From Sphingobacterium sp. PCS056 (GTDB taxonomy: Bacteria > Bacteroidota > Bacteroidia > Sphingobacteriales > Sphingobacteriaceae), in assembly GCF_023273895.1 (NCBI RefSeq), contig NZ_CP096883.1, positions 1,922,001-1,986,000 on the forward strand: a stretch of 64,000 nucleotides of DNA, read 5' to 3'. The notes beneath the pieces were generated by a model. It made no database searches. It saw only the letters and a program-made list of their open reading frames with translations, and was not told where the DNA came from. This document shows, in pieces, positions 18,194 through 29,455 of this stretch. Each line of letters starts with the position of its first letter. Position 1 is the first letter of the stretch. A program made the position numbers and the translations under genes.

Positions 18194-19675
18194 TTAAACA
18201 GTTTTTATAGCTTTCATTGCAGTCATTGCTTGACGTAATTTACGACCAACAATTTCTACTTCATGATTACGTAAAATCTCATTAATCTCCACTAATTGAG
18301 CATTATCTACGGAGCCGTCTTTACCCGTATTGTAATTCTTTCCTACTAAATCAGTTTGTACTGTTTTCATGAAATCAGCTAATAATGGTTTACAAGCTTG
18401 ATCAAATAAATAACAACCATATTCAGCCGTATCTGAAATAACACGATTCATCTCGAATAATTTTTTACGAGCAATTGTATTTGCGATTAATGGAGTTTCG
18501 TGTAACGACTCGTAATACGCAGATTCTGGTTTAATACCAGCTTCTACCATCGTTTCGAAAGCTAATTCAACACCAGCTCTGATGAAAGCAACCATTAATG
18601 TATAATTGTCAAAATACTCTTGCTCTGCAATTTTGACATCACCTGCTGGTGTTTTTTCAAATGCTGTCTCACCTGTTTCAGCTCTCCATTTTAAAAGATT
18701 GGCATCACCGTTAGCCCAGTCTTCCATCATGGTTTTACTAAACTCACCTGAGATAATATCATCTTGGTGTTTTTGGAATAATGGACGCATGATATCTTTT
18801 AATTCTTCTGATAATTCAAAAGCTTTAATTTTAGCAGGATTGCTTAGACGATCCATCATGCCACTTACACCACCGTGCTTTAATGCTTCAGTGATTACTT
18901 CTACACCATATTGAACTAATTTGGAAGCATACCCTGCATCAATGCCTTGCTCCACCATTTTGTCGAAAGACAAAATAGAACCTGTCTGCAGTAAACCACA
19001 TAAGATGGTTTGCTCACCCATTAAATCAGATTTTACTTCAGCAACAAATGACGATTTCAATACACCAGCTCTATGGCCACCTGTACCTACGCAATATGCT
19101 TTTGCTTCAGCCCATCCCTTTCCTTGAGGATCATTTTCTGGGTGAACAGCAATTAAAGTAGGAACACCAAAACCACGTACATATTCTGCACGAACTTCAG
19201 ATCCTGGGCATTTTGGTGCGACCATGATAACCGTAATATCTTTACGGATTTGCATGCCTTCTTCAACAATATTGAAACCGTGAGAATATGACAATGTAGC
19301 TCCTTCTTTCATCAGCGGCATTACGGCGTTGATCACAGCTGTATGTTGTTTATCAGGTGTTAAGTTGATCACTAAATCTGCTGTTGGGATCAACTCTTCG
19401 TAAGTGCCAACATTAAAATTGTTGTCCGTAGCATTTTTCCAAGAATCTCTTTTTTGCTCAATAGCTTCTTTACGCAATGTATATGATACATCTAAACCGC
19501 TATCTCTTAAATTTAGACCTTGATTTAATCCTTGTGCACCACAGCCTACGATTACGATTTTTTTACCTTTTAAAGCATCCACACCGTCTGCGAACTCACT
19601 ATTGTTCATAAACTCTGCTTGACCTAATTGATGTAATTGATCTCTAAGTGGTAGTGTGTTGAAATAATTTGCCAT
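18194..19675 (-). CDS. ilvC: Ketol-acid reductoisomerase IlvC (class II, long form)
   Basis: This NADPH enzyme converts acetolactate and acetohydroxybutyrate to the dihydroxy acids of the valine/isoleucine route. At 493 residues it is the long enterobacterial-type class II form, with N-terminus [14 protein letters not shown], the Rossmann loop [18 protein letters not shown], and a duplicated knotted domain. The catalytic region is seen in [10 protein letters not shown] and in [13 protein letters not shown] at the C-terminus. It lies 39 bases after the DinB-like gene. Confidence 0.96.
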   Translation of the reverse strand: MANYFNTLPLRDQLHQLGQAEFMNNSEFADGVDALKGKKIVIVGCGAQGLNQGLNLRDSGLDVSYTLRKEAIEQKRDSWKNATDNNFNVGTYEELIPTADLVINLTPDKQHTAVINAVMPLMKEGATLSYSHGFNIVEEGMQIRKDITVIMVAPKCPGSEVRAEYVRGFGVPTLIAVHPENDPQGKGWAEAKAYCVGTGGHRAGVLKSSFVAEVKSDLMGEQTILCGLLQTGSILSFDKMVEQGIDAGYASKLVQYGVEVITEALKHGGVSGMMDRLSNPAKIKAFELSEELKDIMRPLFQKHQDDIISGEFSKTMMEDWANGDANLLKWRAETGETAFEKTPAGDVKIAEQEYFDNYTLMVAFIRAGVELAFETMVEAGIKPESAYYESLHETPLIANTIARKKLFEMNRVISDTAEYGCYLFDQACKPLLADFMKTVQTDLVGKNYNTGKDGSVDNAQLVEINEILRNHEVEIVGRKLRQAMTAMKAIKTV

Positions 19676-19714
19676 TGTTATTATTAATTTCTTATTGATG
19701 GTTTGTTGATTATT

Positions 19715-20191
19715 CTATTTATTATTTTTAATTACTCTGCGTTGTGCTTGGGCATATCCCCAGTGCAAATTATCGTGCGATAATGTCGCGATTAGTACTT
19801 CTTCGATTGTTTTCATCTCAGAACCATACGTTGCGGTCGCATACGGTGTGATGGATTTGAAAGTTCCCTTTGCATAGTCGCTTTGAATCTGATCGATCGT
19901 TGTTAGCGCTAAAGATTTAAATTCATCCACTTCTGCTTGCGTCACCTCGCGTGTTGGTTTTGTGTCTTTTTTATAATCGTCATTGTACTTTACCGTTGAA
20001 GCATCTGCTAGGATGCCAGTACGAACGTAGCTCAAAGTTTGAGTGGAAACAACGATATGTGCAAAATTCCAAAAGATATTATTATTGAATCCTTCTGGTA
20101 TTTGGTTTAATTCGTCTATTGTTAAATCATCGATCAAGCGGATGAAGGCTTTGCGACTATTGATGATAAATTCAAATATATGTTGTGTCAT
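19715..20191 (-). CDS. DinB-like four-helix metal-binding protein
   Basis: This 158-residue protein has the DinB/YfiT four-helix-bundle layout: a first helix ending LIDDLTIDELNQIP, NIFWNFAHIVVSTQTL with the first metal His, and LIATLSHDNLHWGYAQAQRR with two more. Members act as thiol-dependent transferases or have no known role. It lies between ilvN and ilvC (62 and 39 bases away) and is translated from the same mRNA, though no pathway step calls for it. Function unknown. Confidence 0.78.
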   Translation of the reverse strand: MTQHIFEFIINSRKAFIRLIDDLTIDELNQIPEGFNNNIFWNFAHIVVSTQTLSYVRTGILADASTVKYNDDYKKDTKPTREVTQAEVDEFKSLALTTIDQIQSDYAKGTFKSITPYATATYGSEMKTIEEVLIATLSHDNLHWGYAQAQRRVIKNNK

Positions 20192-20253
20192 TTTTTACTC
20201 TTTTTTAATCGATTTATTTCATTACTCTAGATTGAAGCTAAGCCAAAGTGTGG

Positions 20254-20844
20254 TTACATGGTAAACACATTATCTCCTTTTTCAAGATATTCGTTTTCAA
20301 CAACTTCTTCAGAAGGCTCTCTTCGCTCAAATTCTTTTAGCTTAGCATGAAATCCTGCACTTTCTTTAATGATAGCAATACGTGCACCGCGTACAAATTC
20401 GATTAAGTTATACTTAGTCAACTCTTCTGTTAGTTTATCAATTTCCTCTCGATGTCCAGCAGTTTCAAATACGGTGTAATCTTTGCGGATTACAACTGCA
20501 GATGCGCCATATTGACGCAATAGTCTTTCTACATATACTTTTTCGGTAATGATATCTGTTGGGACTTTATATAAAGCCTGTTCTTGCCAGATGACTTCAT
20601 CATTCGTATTATAATAGGCTTTCAGTACTTCTACCTGTTTTTCAATTTGACGACACAATTTGCGGACTACTTCCTCAGCTTCCGCGATTAAGATTGTGAA
20701 GCGGTGAATGCCTTCGACTTCGGAAGGTGAAGTGTTTAAGCTTTCGATATTGATTTTTCTTCTTGAGAATATGGTTGATATTCTACCGATCATACCGATA
20801 GAATTTTCCGTATATATCGTAATTGTATATTCTTGTTTTTCCAT
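20254..20844 (-). CDS. ilvN: Acetolactate synthase small (regulatory) subunit IlvN
   Basis: This regulatory subunit confers valine feedback on IlvB. Its ACT domain is at residues 5-80 (YTITIYTENSIGMIGRIS, INIESLNTSPSEVEGIHRF). A second C-terminal domain follows (YVERLLRQYGASAVVIRKDY, LIEFVRGARIAI). At 196 residues it is slightly longer than the usual 160-175, with an acidic tail. It is two bases downstream of ilvB and certainly cotranscribed. Confidence 0.94.
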   Translation of the reverse strand: MEKQEYTITIYTENSIGMIGRISTIFSRRKINIESLNTSPSEVEGIHRFTILIAEAEEVVRKLCRQIEKQVEVLKAYYNTNDEVIWQEQALYKVPTDIITEKVYVERLLRQYGASAVVIRKDYTVFETAGHREEIDKLTEELTKYNLIEFVRGARIAIIKESAGFHAKLKEFERREPSEEVVENEYLEKGDNVFTM

Positions 20845-20846
20845 TT

Positions 20847-22592
20847 TTACTTCAATCTAATTTCTGAAACACTAGTTCCTTGGGCAACCATAGGGAATAC
20901 ATTGTTCTCTTTGCCCACCATTACCTCTAGTAAATATGCGCTATCGTGATCCAACATGGTTTTTAACGCTGTTTTCAATTGATCTCTTTCAGATACTTTT
21001 TGGCCATCGATGTAGTATGATTTTGCTAGTGCAACAAAATCTGGACTTGTAATATTGACAAATGAGTATCTTTTTTCATTGAAAAGCTGTTGCCATTGGC
21101 GTACCATTCCCAAGAATTGATTGTTTAAGATCAAGATTTTTACTTTAGCACCAAATTGCATAATAGTGCCCAATTCTTGTAATGTCATTTGGAAACCTCC
21201 ATCACCGATAATCGCAATAACATCACGATGAGGTGCACCATACCAAGCCCCTATAGCTGCAGGTAGACCAAACCCCATTGTTCCCAGTCCGCCTGAAGTG
21301 ACATTCGATTTTGATTGTTTGAATTTTGAGTAGCGGCATGCGACCATTTGATGTTGACCCACATCTGTGGTGATGATCGCATTACCTTCTGTCAATTCGT
21401 TTAGTAAATTGATCACTTCACCCATGGTTAGTACATCACCAGTTGGATGAAGCTCGTTTTGGATGACTTCTTTAATTTCTTCTTTTTCTAACGTTCTGAA
21501 TTGTGCCAACCAATCGGTATGGTCTTTTTTGTCAATCAATTCAGTCAGTTGTGGCAATGTTTCTTTACAATCTCCCCAAACGGCAACTGTTGTTTGTACA
21601 TTTTTATCAATTTCTGCAGGGTCAATATCAAGATGAACTACCTTTGCCTGTTTCGCATATTTGTCAAGACGTCCAGTTACACGGTCATCGAAACGCATAC
21701 CAATAGCGATTAAGACGTCACATTCATTTGTCATCACATTTGGCGCATAGTTGCCATGCATACCTAGCATTCCAACATGTTGTGGATGATCTGTTTCTAG
21801 TGCGCTCAGTCCCATTACGGTTGCCGCGGCAGGTATTCCTGACTTTTCTAAGAAAGCTTTAAATTCTTGTTCAGCTCTCCCTAGGATGATACCTTGACCA
21901 AATAAGATAAATGGTTTTTGAGCACTATTGATTAAAGCTGCAGCTTCTTGTACATATTCTTTTCTGACGATTGGAGAAGGACGGTATGAGCGTATGTGTG
22001 TACACTTTTCATATCCTAAATAATCGAATAACTCCATTTGAGCATTTTTTGTAATATCGATCAATACGGGACCAGGACGACCCGTACTAGCAATATGAAA
22101 TGCTTTGGCTATTGCTGTAGGAATTTCTGATGCTTCTGTCACTTGGTAACTCCATTTGGTGACAGGTGCGGTAATATTAATGACGTCTGTTTCTTGAAAA
22201 GCATCTGTACCCAATAAACTAGCGAATACTTGTCCAGTGATACAGACGATAGGATTACTATCGATCATAGCATCAGCCAAACCAGTTACTAAATTTGTTG
22301 CTCCAGGACCAGATGTCGCAAATACAACACCGGTACGGCCAGAGGTTCTTGCAAAGCCTTGTGCTGCATGGATACCACCTTGCTCATGACGGACAAGAAT
22401 ATGAGTCAATTTTTCATTGTAATCATATAATGCATCATAGATCGGCATGATCGCTCCTCCAGGATATCCAAATACGGTATCAACACCTTCACACAATAAG
22501 GCTTCTAATACCGCCTGCGAACCTGTCAATTGATTAATAGGTTGAGGCTGCTTCGTACATTCCTTACTTTCAGTTTTTTCCAGCGTACTCAT
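20847..22592 (-). CDS. ilvB: Acetolactate synthase large (catalytic) subunit IlvB
   Basis: This TPP/FAD enzyme of 581 residues makes acetolactate from pyruvate or acetohydroxybutyrate from pyruvate and 2-oxobutanoate. Marks include GSQAVLEALLCEGVDTVFGYPGG, the catalytic Glu in LVRHEQGG, TSGPGATNLVTGLADA, and the TPP motif GDGGFQMTLQELGT followed by LNNQFLGMVRQWQ. It lies between ilvD (60 bases upstream) and ilvN. Confidence 0.96.
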   Translation of the reverse strand: MSTLEKTESKECTKQPQPINQLTGSQAVLEALLCEGVDTVFGYPGGAIMPIYDALYDYNEKLTHILVRHEQGGIHAAQGFARTSGRTGVVFATSGPGATNLVTGLADAMIDSNPIVCITGQVFASLLGTDAFQETDVINITAPVTKWSYQVTEASEIPTAIAKAFHIASTGRPGPVLIDITKNAQMELFDYLGYEKCTHIRSYRPSPIVRKEYVQEAAALINSAQKPFILFGQGIILGRAEQEFKAFLEKSGIPAAATVMGLSALETDHPQHVGMLGMHGNYAPNVMTNECDVLIAIGMRFDDRVTGRLDKYAKQAKVVHLDIDPAEIDKNVQTTVAVWGDCKETLPQLTELIDKKDHTDWLAQFRTLEKEEIKEVIQNELHPTGDVLTMGEVINLLNELTEGNAIITTDVGQHQMVACRYSKFKQSKSNVTSGGLGTMGFGLPAAIGAWYGAPHRDVIAIIGDGGFQMTLQELGTIMQFGAKVKILILNNQFLGMVRQWQQLFNEKRYSFVNITSPDFVALAKSYYIDGQKVSERDQLKTALKTMLDHDSAYLLEVMVGKENNVFPMVAQGTSVSEIRLK

Positions 22593-22652
22593 TATTTTTA
22601 ATTTATTCGATTTGTAATTCTTTTGTTTTTGTTGATTATTCGGTCTTTTGCT

Positions 22653-24353
22653 TTATAGATCTGTTACACAGCCATCTGAAGCGTCGGAAACGGTTTTTGC
22701 GTATTTGTAAAGCACTCCCTTAGTTACTTTTAGTGCTGGTTGTTTCCATTGTGCACGTCGAGCTGCAATTGTTGCTTCATCTACTTTTAAGTTTAAAGTA
22801 TTGTTGACCGAATCGATTTCAATGATATCATCATCTTCTACCAATCCAATTAAACCTCCTTTGTATGCTTCAGGGGTAATGTGTCCCACGACAAAACCAT
22901 GCGTTCCTCCAGAGAATCTTCCATCAGTGATCAATGCAACCGATTTTCCTAATCCTGCACCAATGATAGCCGAAGTAGGTTTTAACATTTCAGGCATTCC
23001 CGGTGCTCCAACAGGTCCTTCGTTTTTAATAACCACTACATCACCTTTTTTAACACGTCCTGATGAAATACCTACGATAAGATCTTGTTCGCCATCAAAC
23101 ACACGAGCTGGACCGACAAATTTCTCCCCCTCTTTTCCTGAAATTTTAGCAACAGAACCTTTCTCTGCTAAATTACCATAAAGGATCTGTAAGTGACCAT
23201 TTGCTTTAATGGGATCACTCAATTTATGTATGATCTTCTGATCATAATCGATGACGGATTTCACATCTGCCAAATTCTCTGCCAGTGTCTTACCTGTTAC
23301 AGTCAAACAATCACCATGCAATAAGCCTTCGTTCAATAGATACTTTAAAACAGCAGGGATACCACCATATTGATGTAAATCTTGCATTAAGTATTTTCCG
23401 GAAGGTTTAAAATCTGCTAAGACCGGTGTCTCATCCGACATGCGTTGAAAATCGTCTTGAGTGATGTCTACTCCTATAGATTTACCAATTGCAATAAAGT
23501 GCAACACAGCATTGGTACTTCCTCCTAAGATGATGATCGCACGAATGGCATTTTCAAATGCTTTACGTGTCATGATATCCGAAGGTTTGATATCTTTTTC
23601 TAATAAGATACGGATATATTTACCTGCTTCTAGACATTCATCTTTTTTATCTTGTGAAACAGCTGGGTTAGAAGATGAATAAGGTAAACTCATACCTAAT
23701 GCTTCTATGGCAGCAGCCATGGTGTTTGCGGTATACATTCCGCCACAAGCACCTGCTCCAGGGCAAGTATTACGGATCACACCGTCATAATCTTCGTCGG
23801 ATATATTACCACATATTTTTTGCCCTAAAGCTTCAAATGCAGAAACAATATTTAAATCTTCACCTTTATAATGGCCTGGGGCAATAGTTCCGCCATAGAC
23901 CATAATCGCTGGACGATCCAGACGGCCCATTGCGATAATAGCTCCAGGCATATTTTTATCGCATCCTGGTATCGCAATCAATCCATCGTAATATTGTCCA
24001 CCACAGATGGTCTCAATACTATCAGCGATAACATCTCTACTCACCAACGAGTAGCGCATACCTGCTGTACCGTTGCTCATCCCATCACTTACACCAATAG
24101 TACCAAACGTAAGACCTACTAAATCATTTGACCAAACTCCTTTTTTAACAACTTGTGCTAAATCATTTAGATGCATATTGCAGGTATTACCATCGTATCC
24201 CATGCTTGCAATACCTACCTGCGCTTTTTCCATGTCCGCATCCGTCAGACCAATACCATACAGCATCGCTTTTGCTGCTGGTTGTGTTTCATCTTGTGTG
24301 AATGTACGGCTGTATTTATTCAATATGTTTTCCTTATCAGATGATGACTTCAT
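22653..24353 (-). CDS. ilvD: Dihydroxy-acid dehydratase IlvD
   Basis: This 566-residue Fe-S dehydratase produces the 2-oxo acids of valine and isoleucine synthesis. Cluster ligands are visible in GCDKNMPGA and [17 protein letters not shown]. The C-terminal [16 protein letters not shown] and [11 protein letters not shown] are family marks. The start at 24353 lies 17 bases inside ilvE, so the two genes overlap; the N-terminal [19 protein letters not shown] agrees with homologues. Confidence 0.96.
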   Translation of the reverse strand: MKSSSDKENILNKYSRTFTQDETQPAAKAMLYGIGLTDADMEKAQVGIASMGYDGNTCNMHLNDLAQVVKKGVWSNDLVGLTFGTIGVSDGMSNGTAGMRYSLVSRDVIADSIETICGGQYYDGLIAIPGCDKNMPGAIIAMGRLDRPAIMVYGGTIAPGHYKGEDLNIVSAFEALGQKICGNISDEDYDGVIRNTCPGAGACGGMYTANTMAAAIEALGMSLPYSSSNPAVSQDKKDECLEAGKYIRILLEKDIKPSDIMTRKAFENAIRAIIILGGSTNAVLHFIAIGKSIGVDITQDDFQRMSDETPVLADFKPSGKYLMQDLHQYGGIPAVLKYLLNEGLLHGDCLTVTGKTLAENLADVKSVIDYDQKIIHKLSDPIKANGHLQILYGNLAEKGSVAKISGKEGEKFVGPARVFDGEQDLIVGISSGRVKKGDVVVIKNEGPVGAPGMPEMLKPTSAIIGAGLGKSVALITDGRFSGGTHGFVVGHITPEAYKGGLIGLVEDDDIIEIDSVNNTLNLKVDEATIAARRAQWKQPALKVTKGVLYKYAKTVSDASDGCVTDL

Positions 24354-25227
24354 AGTTCTCGTTCTCTAATACTAAATTTTTATATCTTCTTTGAATAGAA
24401 GCACCTATTGTATGCTCCCAGTTTTCTTTATATATAATATGATCGACTTGTTTTATTCCTATGATCTCTGCTGCCGTTCCGGATAAAAAGGCTGAATCAG
24501 CTTCATGGATATCTTGAATAGTTAGTCGTTTCTCAATTAAGTCAATTCCTAATTTTTTGCAAATAAGGATGACATTTTTTCGTGTTATCCCAGGGAAAAT
24601 ATTCTGGATAGGGGGGGTGTAGATTTTGAAATCTTTTTCTATGAATAAGTTTTCACTTGAAGCTTGCGCTACATAACCATCTTGATCCAATAATAAAGCT
24701 TCATCAAATCCATGCTGGATTGCTTTGCTGCTAGCTAGGATTGAATTAATATATTGCCCTGATATTTTAGATGAAATCGGAAATGATTTTGAACTCGGAC
24801 GTTCGATATCTGAAATTTCCACTTTCAATAAATTCTGACCTAAATATGGTCCCCATTCCCAAGCGGCCATCATGATTCTAGCTTCGGTTGATGAGGTCAA
24901 GTGCATATTAGATCCTGAAAATACCAATGGTCGAATATAGGCTGAACGTAAGTTGTTAATAGCAAGTAATTCATAAGCACGGTCGATCAACTCACGATTG
25001 TCCCAGGAATAAGGAATGTTAATCGCTTCACAAGATTTTTGTAAACGCTCGAAATGTTCGAGTGCCTTAAAAATACGAGGTCCATTATGGGTGTTATATG
25101 CCCGAAGGCCTTCGAACGCTCCATAACCATAGTGTAATGCTTGCGTATACAAGTCAAGACCTGTCGCAAAAGCTTTGACGTATGATCCGTCTAAGTAAAT
25201 TAATGTGTTCTCGTCGTAATACTTCAT
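24337..25227 (-). CDS. ilvE: Branched-chain amino acid aminotransferase IlvE (class IV PLP)
   Basis: This 296-residue class IV aminotransferase makes the last transamination to Val, Leu and Ile. Marks: the N-terminal [24 protein letters not shown], the region around [27 protein letters not shown] that includes the PLP-lysine neighbourhood, and [16 protein letters not shown]. It is the first gene of the operon. A purine-rich GAGGGGG lies about 14 bases before the start, a stronger Shine-Dalgarno than is common in this group. The long untranslated region upstream could hold control elements. Confidence 0.94.
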   Translation of the reverse strand: MKYYDENTLIYLDGSYVKAFATGLDLYTQALHYGYGAFEGLRAYNTHNGPRIFKALEHFERLQKSCEAINIPYSWDNRELIDRAYELLAINNLRSAYIRPLVFSGSNMHLTSSTEARIMMAAWEWGPYLGQNLLKVEISDIERPSSKSFPISSKISGQYINSILASSKAIQHGFDEALLLDQDGYVAQASSENLFIEKDFKIYTPPIQNIFPGITRKNVILICKKLGIDLIEKRLTIQDIHEADSAFLSGTAAEIIGIKQVDHIIYKENWEHTIGASIQRRYKNLVLENENYEVII

Positions 25228-25371
25228 AGCCTATGATCTACCCCCTCTAGTAAATATTAAAAAATAACTTGTTTTTGTTTCCCTTGGGTAAATGTAATTT
25301 TAACCGTAAACTTTGGTGCTAAAATTATTTCTTTAAGTTACTCCGAATAAAAATAATTGGCAATAGCTATA

Positions 25372-25402
25372 TTTGACTTTTTTGATTAAGTATATAATTT
25401 TG
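25372..25402 (+). promoter_or_regulatory. Bacteroidota-type promoter pointing into the gene-free region
   Basis: TTTG at 25372-25375 and TAATTTTG at 25395-25402 are separated by exactly 19 bases, matching the primary sigma factor consensus of this phylum (TTTG-N19-TAnnTTTG). Transcription would start near 25409, directed away from ilvE, with no gene downstream on that strand. Confidence 0.5.
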
Positions 25403-25408
25403 AATTAT

Positions 25409-25516
25409 GGGTTTTTACAAAATTTAATTTTAAAAATTTAAATAATATTGATATTTTAAAGTGCGTTAAGTAGACCGTATTTAAAATCGGTCTACTTGGT
25501 CTGAAAACTTTTTTTT
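25409..25516 (+). ncRNA. Candidate small RNA with terminal hairpin and U-run
   Basis: Downstream of the promoter lies a perfect 10-bp hairpin (AAGTAGACCG at 25468-25477 with CGGTCTACTT at 25488-25497). A second GGTCT…ACTT copy is followed by eight T (25509-25516). The second copy could pair with the first arm instead and would then place a stem directly before the U-run. The ends are inferred and there is no expression evidence. Confidence 0.35.
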
Positions 25517-25740
25517 GATTTTTGTGTGAAATTCTTCTTAAAAAAGGATAATTGTGAATTTATTTGATTTTTTTATACACGCTGGAGTATCGGTTTTCGA
25601 ATCCTTTTATTGGCTTAATAATTAGATTTTTGGTCATGAATGCTAGGTGTAAAATTCTTATAAACTAATGGGAATAATTGGTTTATAATCATGTCAAAAA
25701 TAAAAATGTACTGTTATATTTTATCTGCTTTGCTACCATG

Positions 25741-26140
25741 ATGTTAATATCTATTGGTAAAAGTGGATAAATAGCATCTACTTTTTAAACCTATGGAAAG
25801 TTATAGACATCTTATTGGCATTTGTTAAGAAATGTATATAATAAGTGTAGTCAGTTATGATCTGATGTAGACCTTTGAGCCCTGACGTATGATGAAGAAC
25901 AGTTTATCTTGGTTTTATAAACATCATGTTGATAAAGGTATATAAAGTGTGAAGTTCTTCCATTTTCTAGGAGGTTATAAACATGTTGTAGACATCTTGT
26001 TGACAAGTGTTAAGAAAACGATATACGACGTATAACAAGTTATGATTTGAGATAGGTCTATAAGTGACCATTTAACTGGAATGAATTTTTCCATTCATTT
26101 ATAAACAAGATGTGGATATCTATTTGGGACAAGTGGATAA
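25741..26140. repeat. Diverged iterons with DnaA-box-like motifs
   Basis: Five related stretches begin near 25741, 25800, 25915, 25974 and 26098, with the common theme TTATAAACA, ATGTTGATA, and AAGTGGATAA or AAGTGTTAA. Near matches (8 of 9) to the DnaA box TGTGGATAA occur at 25762-25770, 25927-25935, 26111-26119 and 26132-26140. Two longer copies, 25806-25875 and 25990-26060, align over about 70 bases. Confidence 0.5.
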
Positions 26141-26146
26141 AAATAC

Positions 26147-26178
26147 AAAAGCCTCTTATTTTTAAGTAAGAGGCTTTT
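26147..26178 (-). terminator. Terminator after atpC
   Basis: A 12-bp stem AAAAGCCTCTTA / TAAGAGGCTTTT (26147-26158, 26167-26178) lies 20 bases after the atpC stop. Its A and T flanks make it potentially bidirectional. Confidence 0.88.
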
Positions 26179-26198
26179 AGATATCATCAAGAGATGAG

Positions 26199-26447
26199 TT
26201 ATGCTTCAATAATTCCTTCAGCTAATATCGTAACGACATTGTTTTTAGCTTCTACCACACCACCTTTGATGCTTAAGGTTTGCTCGTCTTTACCTTGCTG
26301 AATAATTACTTTTCCATCTTCTAAAGTAGAAATGATAGCAGCGTGATCTTTTAAGATTTGAAAAGATCCTGCAGTACCTGGAACAGTTACCGCAGTTGCA
26401 TCACCTTCAAATACTATTTTGTCAGGAGTGATTATAGATAATTTCAT
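26199..26447 (-). CDS. atpC: F1-ATP synthase epsilon subunit AtpC, short form
   Basis: At 82 residues this is only the N-terminal beta-sandwich of the epsilon subunit (MKLSIITPDKIVFEGDATAV, PGTAGSFQILKDHAAIISTL, GGVVEAKNNVVTILAEG). The C-terminal pair of helices that inhibits ATP hydrolysis in E. coli or Bacillus epsilon (about 130-140 residues) is absent. It links the rotor to the gamma subunit. It is cotranscribed with atpD, although 156 bases of repeat-like sequence lie between them. Confidence 0.9.
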   Translation of the reverse strand: MKLSIITPDKIVFEGDATAVTVPGTAGSFQILKDHAAIISTLEDGKVIIQQGKDEQTLSIKGGVVEAKNNVVTILAEGIIEA

Positions 26448-26457
26448 TTTATATAAT

Positions 26458-26593
26458 AGTATTTAGTAGTTCGTATTAAGTACTTAGACTTTTACACTGT
26501 ATTTAGTATGGAGTATTTAGACTTTTTCTATCGATTAGCATCTAAAACCTTCATATTAAGTTTTCGAGATCTAAATACAAGCTACTAAATACT
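26458..26593 (-). repeat. Long inverted repeat with AGTATTTAG motifs between atpD and atpC
   Basis: Arms 26458-26477 and 26574-26593 match at 18 of 20 positions (AGTATTTAGTAG… / …CTACTAAATACT). Inside, further AGTATTTAG-like copies occur near 26500 and 26512. The structure fills the whole space between the two ATP synthase genes. Confidence 0.65.
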
Positions 26594-26603
26594 AACAACT
26601 AAC

Positions 26604-28124
<1,521 letters not shown>

Positions 28125-28173
28125 TTATTAATCAATTTTATAAAGGCAATATAAACCGCCTCTTTTTGGTCAG

Positions 28174-28205
28174 CAAAAATAAGATTATTGTCGCTGAAAA
28201 ACAAA
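28174..28205 (-). promoter_or_regulatory. Promoter of atpD-atpC
   Basis: On the minus strand TTTG (28202-28205) and TATTTTTG (28174-28181) are 20 bases apart, matching the phylum consensus. The start site would be near 28167, giving a leader of about 60 bases. The remaining gap 28107-28570 is AT-rich and shows no gene. Confidence 0.55.
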
Positions 28206-28513
28206 TAGAAATTTCAATTAAATTCTTTTTTATTGAAATATGTCAATTTGTTATTCATTCTAATAATATATGTTCTCGAAAAAAGATAATTTCAGCTTAA
28301 TATGACGGCTTTATCCATTTTAAAGACACTATTCATCTTTTTTTGTCATCATTGGACAAACGATAAAAAATCCTGATTTTAATTCAAATATAGAACGAGT
28401 TTGAATCAAATACAACTCCGATCGTTACATATTTGCTGTATCATGACGCTGATTATTCGAAAACATATTGAATTATTTATAAACAAATCCTATTCTCACT
28501 CTTTATCTCGAAT

Positions 28514-28552
28514 AAAATAAGGGCAATTGCACGATGCAATTGCCCTTATTTT
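28514..28552 (-). terminator. Terminator after the coiled-coil protein gene
   Basis: A perfect 18-bp stem (28514-28531 with 28535-28552) with a 3-base loop ends in TTTT on both strands, 18 bases from the stop at 28571. Confidence 0.88.
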
Positions 28553-28570
28553 AAATGTATTAAAAAATCG

Positions 28571-29203
28571 TTACGATCTTTTGTTTAACTCATCTTGAAG
28601 TTGACGTTTTAATGCTTGTTCTTTTTCAAGTGCCTTTTTTCGGAATAACGCAAGCTCTTCTTGTGCTTGATCTGCCGTTTTTTGATATTCATCAGTATTT
28701 ACTTTCGCTTTACGGTAAGAGAATAGAAAGGTTATTGTACTGATCAAGAGTACGGCAATGATTAACCAAACGATACTGCTATAAGCTGATTTGGTAGTAT
28801 TGATTCCTAAAAAAGAGAAACTATCGGCTTTTTCTTGTTCCTGAGCCAATTGGTCTTTTAATATCTGAACACTATCTTGTAATCCTTTGGTTGTCGATCC
28901 GTAATTTGAGCTTGCAGATTTTAATGCAGTAATTTCTTTTTGAAGTTTGCTGACAGTATCTACTACATTTTTTCTGATGATCTCCAGATTTGATTTACGT
29001 ACCATCTTGAAATCATAATTATTTTTTGAAATGTAGTTCAAATGGTCAAACTGATTTGCAAGACTACCTTTACTCAAACCTTCAGGGCCAAATTTGTTAG
29101 CAGTTGCTGTTGTTGGTTGAGCTACTGGAGCTTGGGCCGAAGCGAATTGGTGATGAGCGCACAGAAGAGATACAGTTATAACTAGTGATTTTAAAATATG
29201 CAT
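28571..29203 (-). CDS. Inner-membrane coiled-coil protein, function unknown
   Basis: This 210-residue protein is not recognised as a named family. It has a signal peptide (about 1-24, ending ASAQ), a low-complexity PVAQPTTATA stretch, and a periplasmic region with heptad-like segments at about 75-125 (VSKLQKEITALKSASS, DSVQILKDQLAQEQEKA). One membrane helix lies at about 143-163 (IVWLIIAVLLISTITFLFSY). A basic/acidic cytoplasmic coiled coil follows (about 170-210: DQAQEELALFRKKALEKEQ). It stands alone, with its own terminator and a TAATTTTG -7 candidate at 29231-29238. It could be a scaffold or envelope-spanning anchor; this is a guess from shape only. Confidence 0.8.
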   Translation of the reverse strand: MHILKSLVITVSLLCAHHQFASAQAPVAQPTTATANKFGPEGLSKGSLANQFDHLNYISKNNYDFKMVRKSNLEIIRKNVVDTVSKLQKEITALKSASSNYGSTTKGLQDSVQILKDQLAQEQEKADSFSFLGINTTKSAYSSIVWLIIAVLLISTITFLFSYRKAKVNTDEYQKTADQAQEELALFRKKALEKEQALKRQLQDELNKRS

Positions 29204-29455
29204 AGATGAATTAACGTTACAAATTTTTTACAAAATTAATGATTGCTTCTAATATATACTAAAAAGTTAAGATTTTAAGTTTAAATGTTGAAATATTTTT
29301 ATTAAATGTGTATTTCTGCAAGATAAATAAAGAATATGCAATCCTAATCGTTTAGGTGTTCATCCTATTTATTGTTTTAAAAAATACGCTTAGATGAGCA
29401 CTTTTTTCACAAGTTCTTGATCGATTATTTTATGTACAGATCAATCGTTTTTTAG

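Larger units (their letters stand above)
25228..26146. other. Gene-free region between ilvE and atpC
   Basis: No protein gene is supported in this stretch of more than 900 bases. It holds the ilvE upstream region, a plus-strand promoter and hairpin (separate entries), and from about 25740 a set of diverged repeats. No canonical minus-strand promoter for ilvE was found in it. Confidence 0.6.

Noticed and set aside
25741..26140. Calling the iteron region oriC outright
   Set aside because: No dnaA, no strand switch of genes and only near-matching boxes; kept as a hypothesis.
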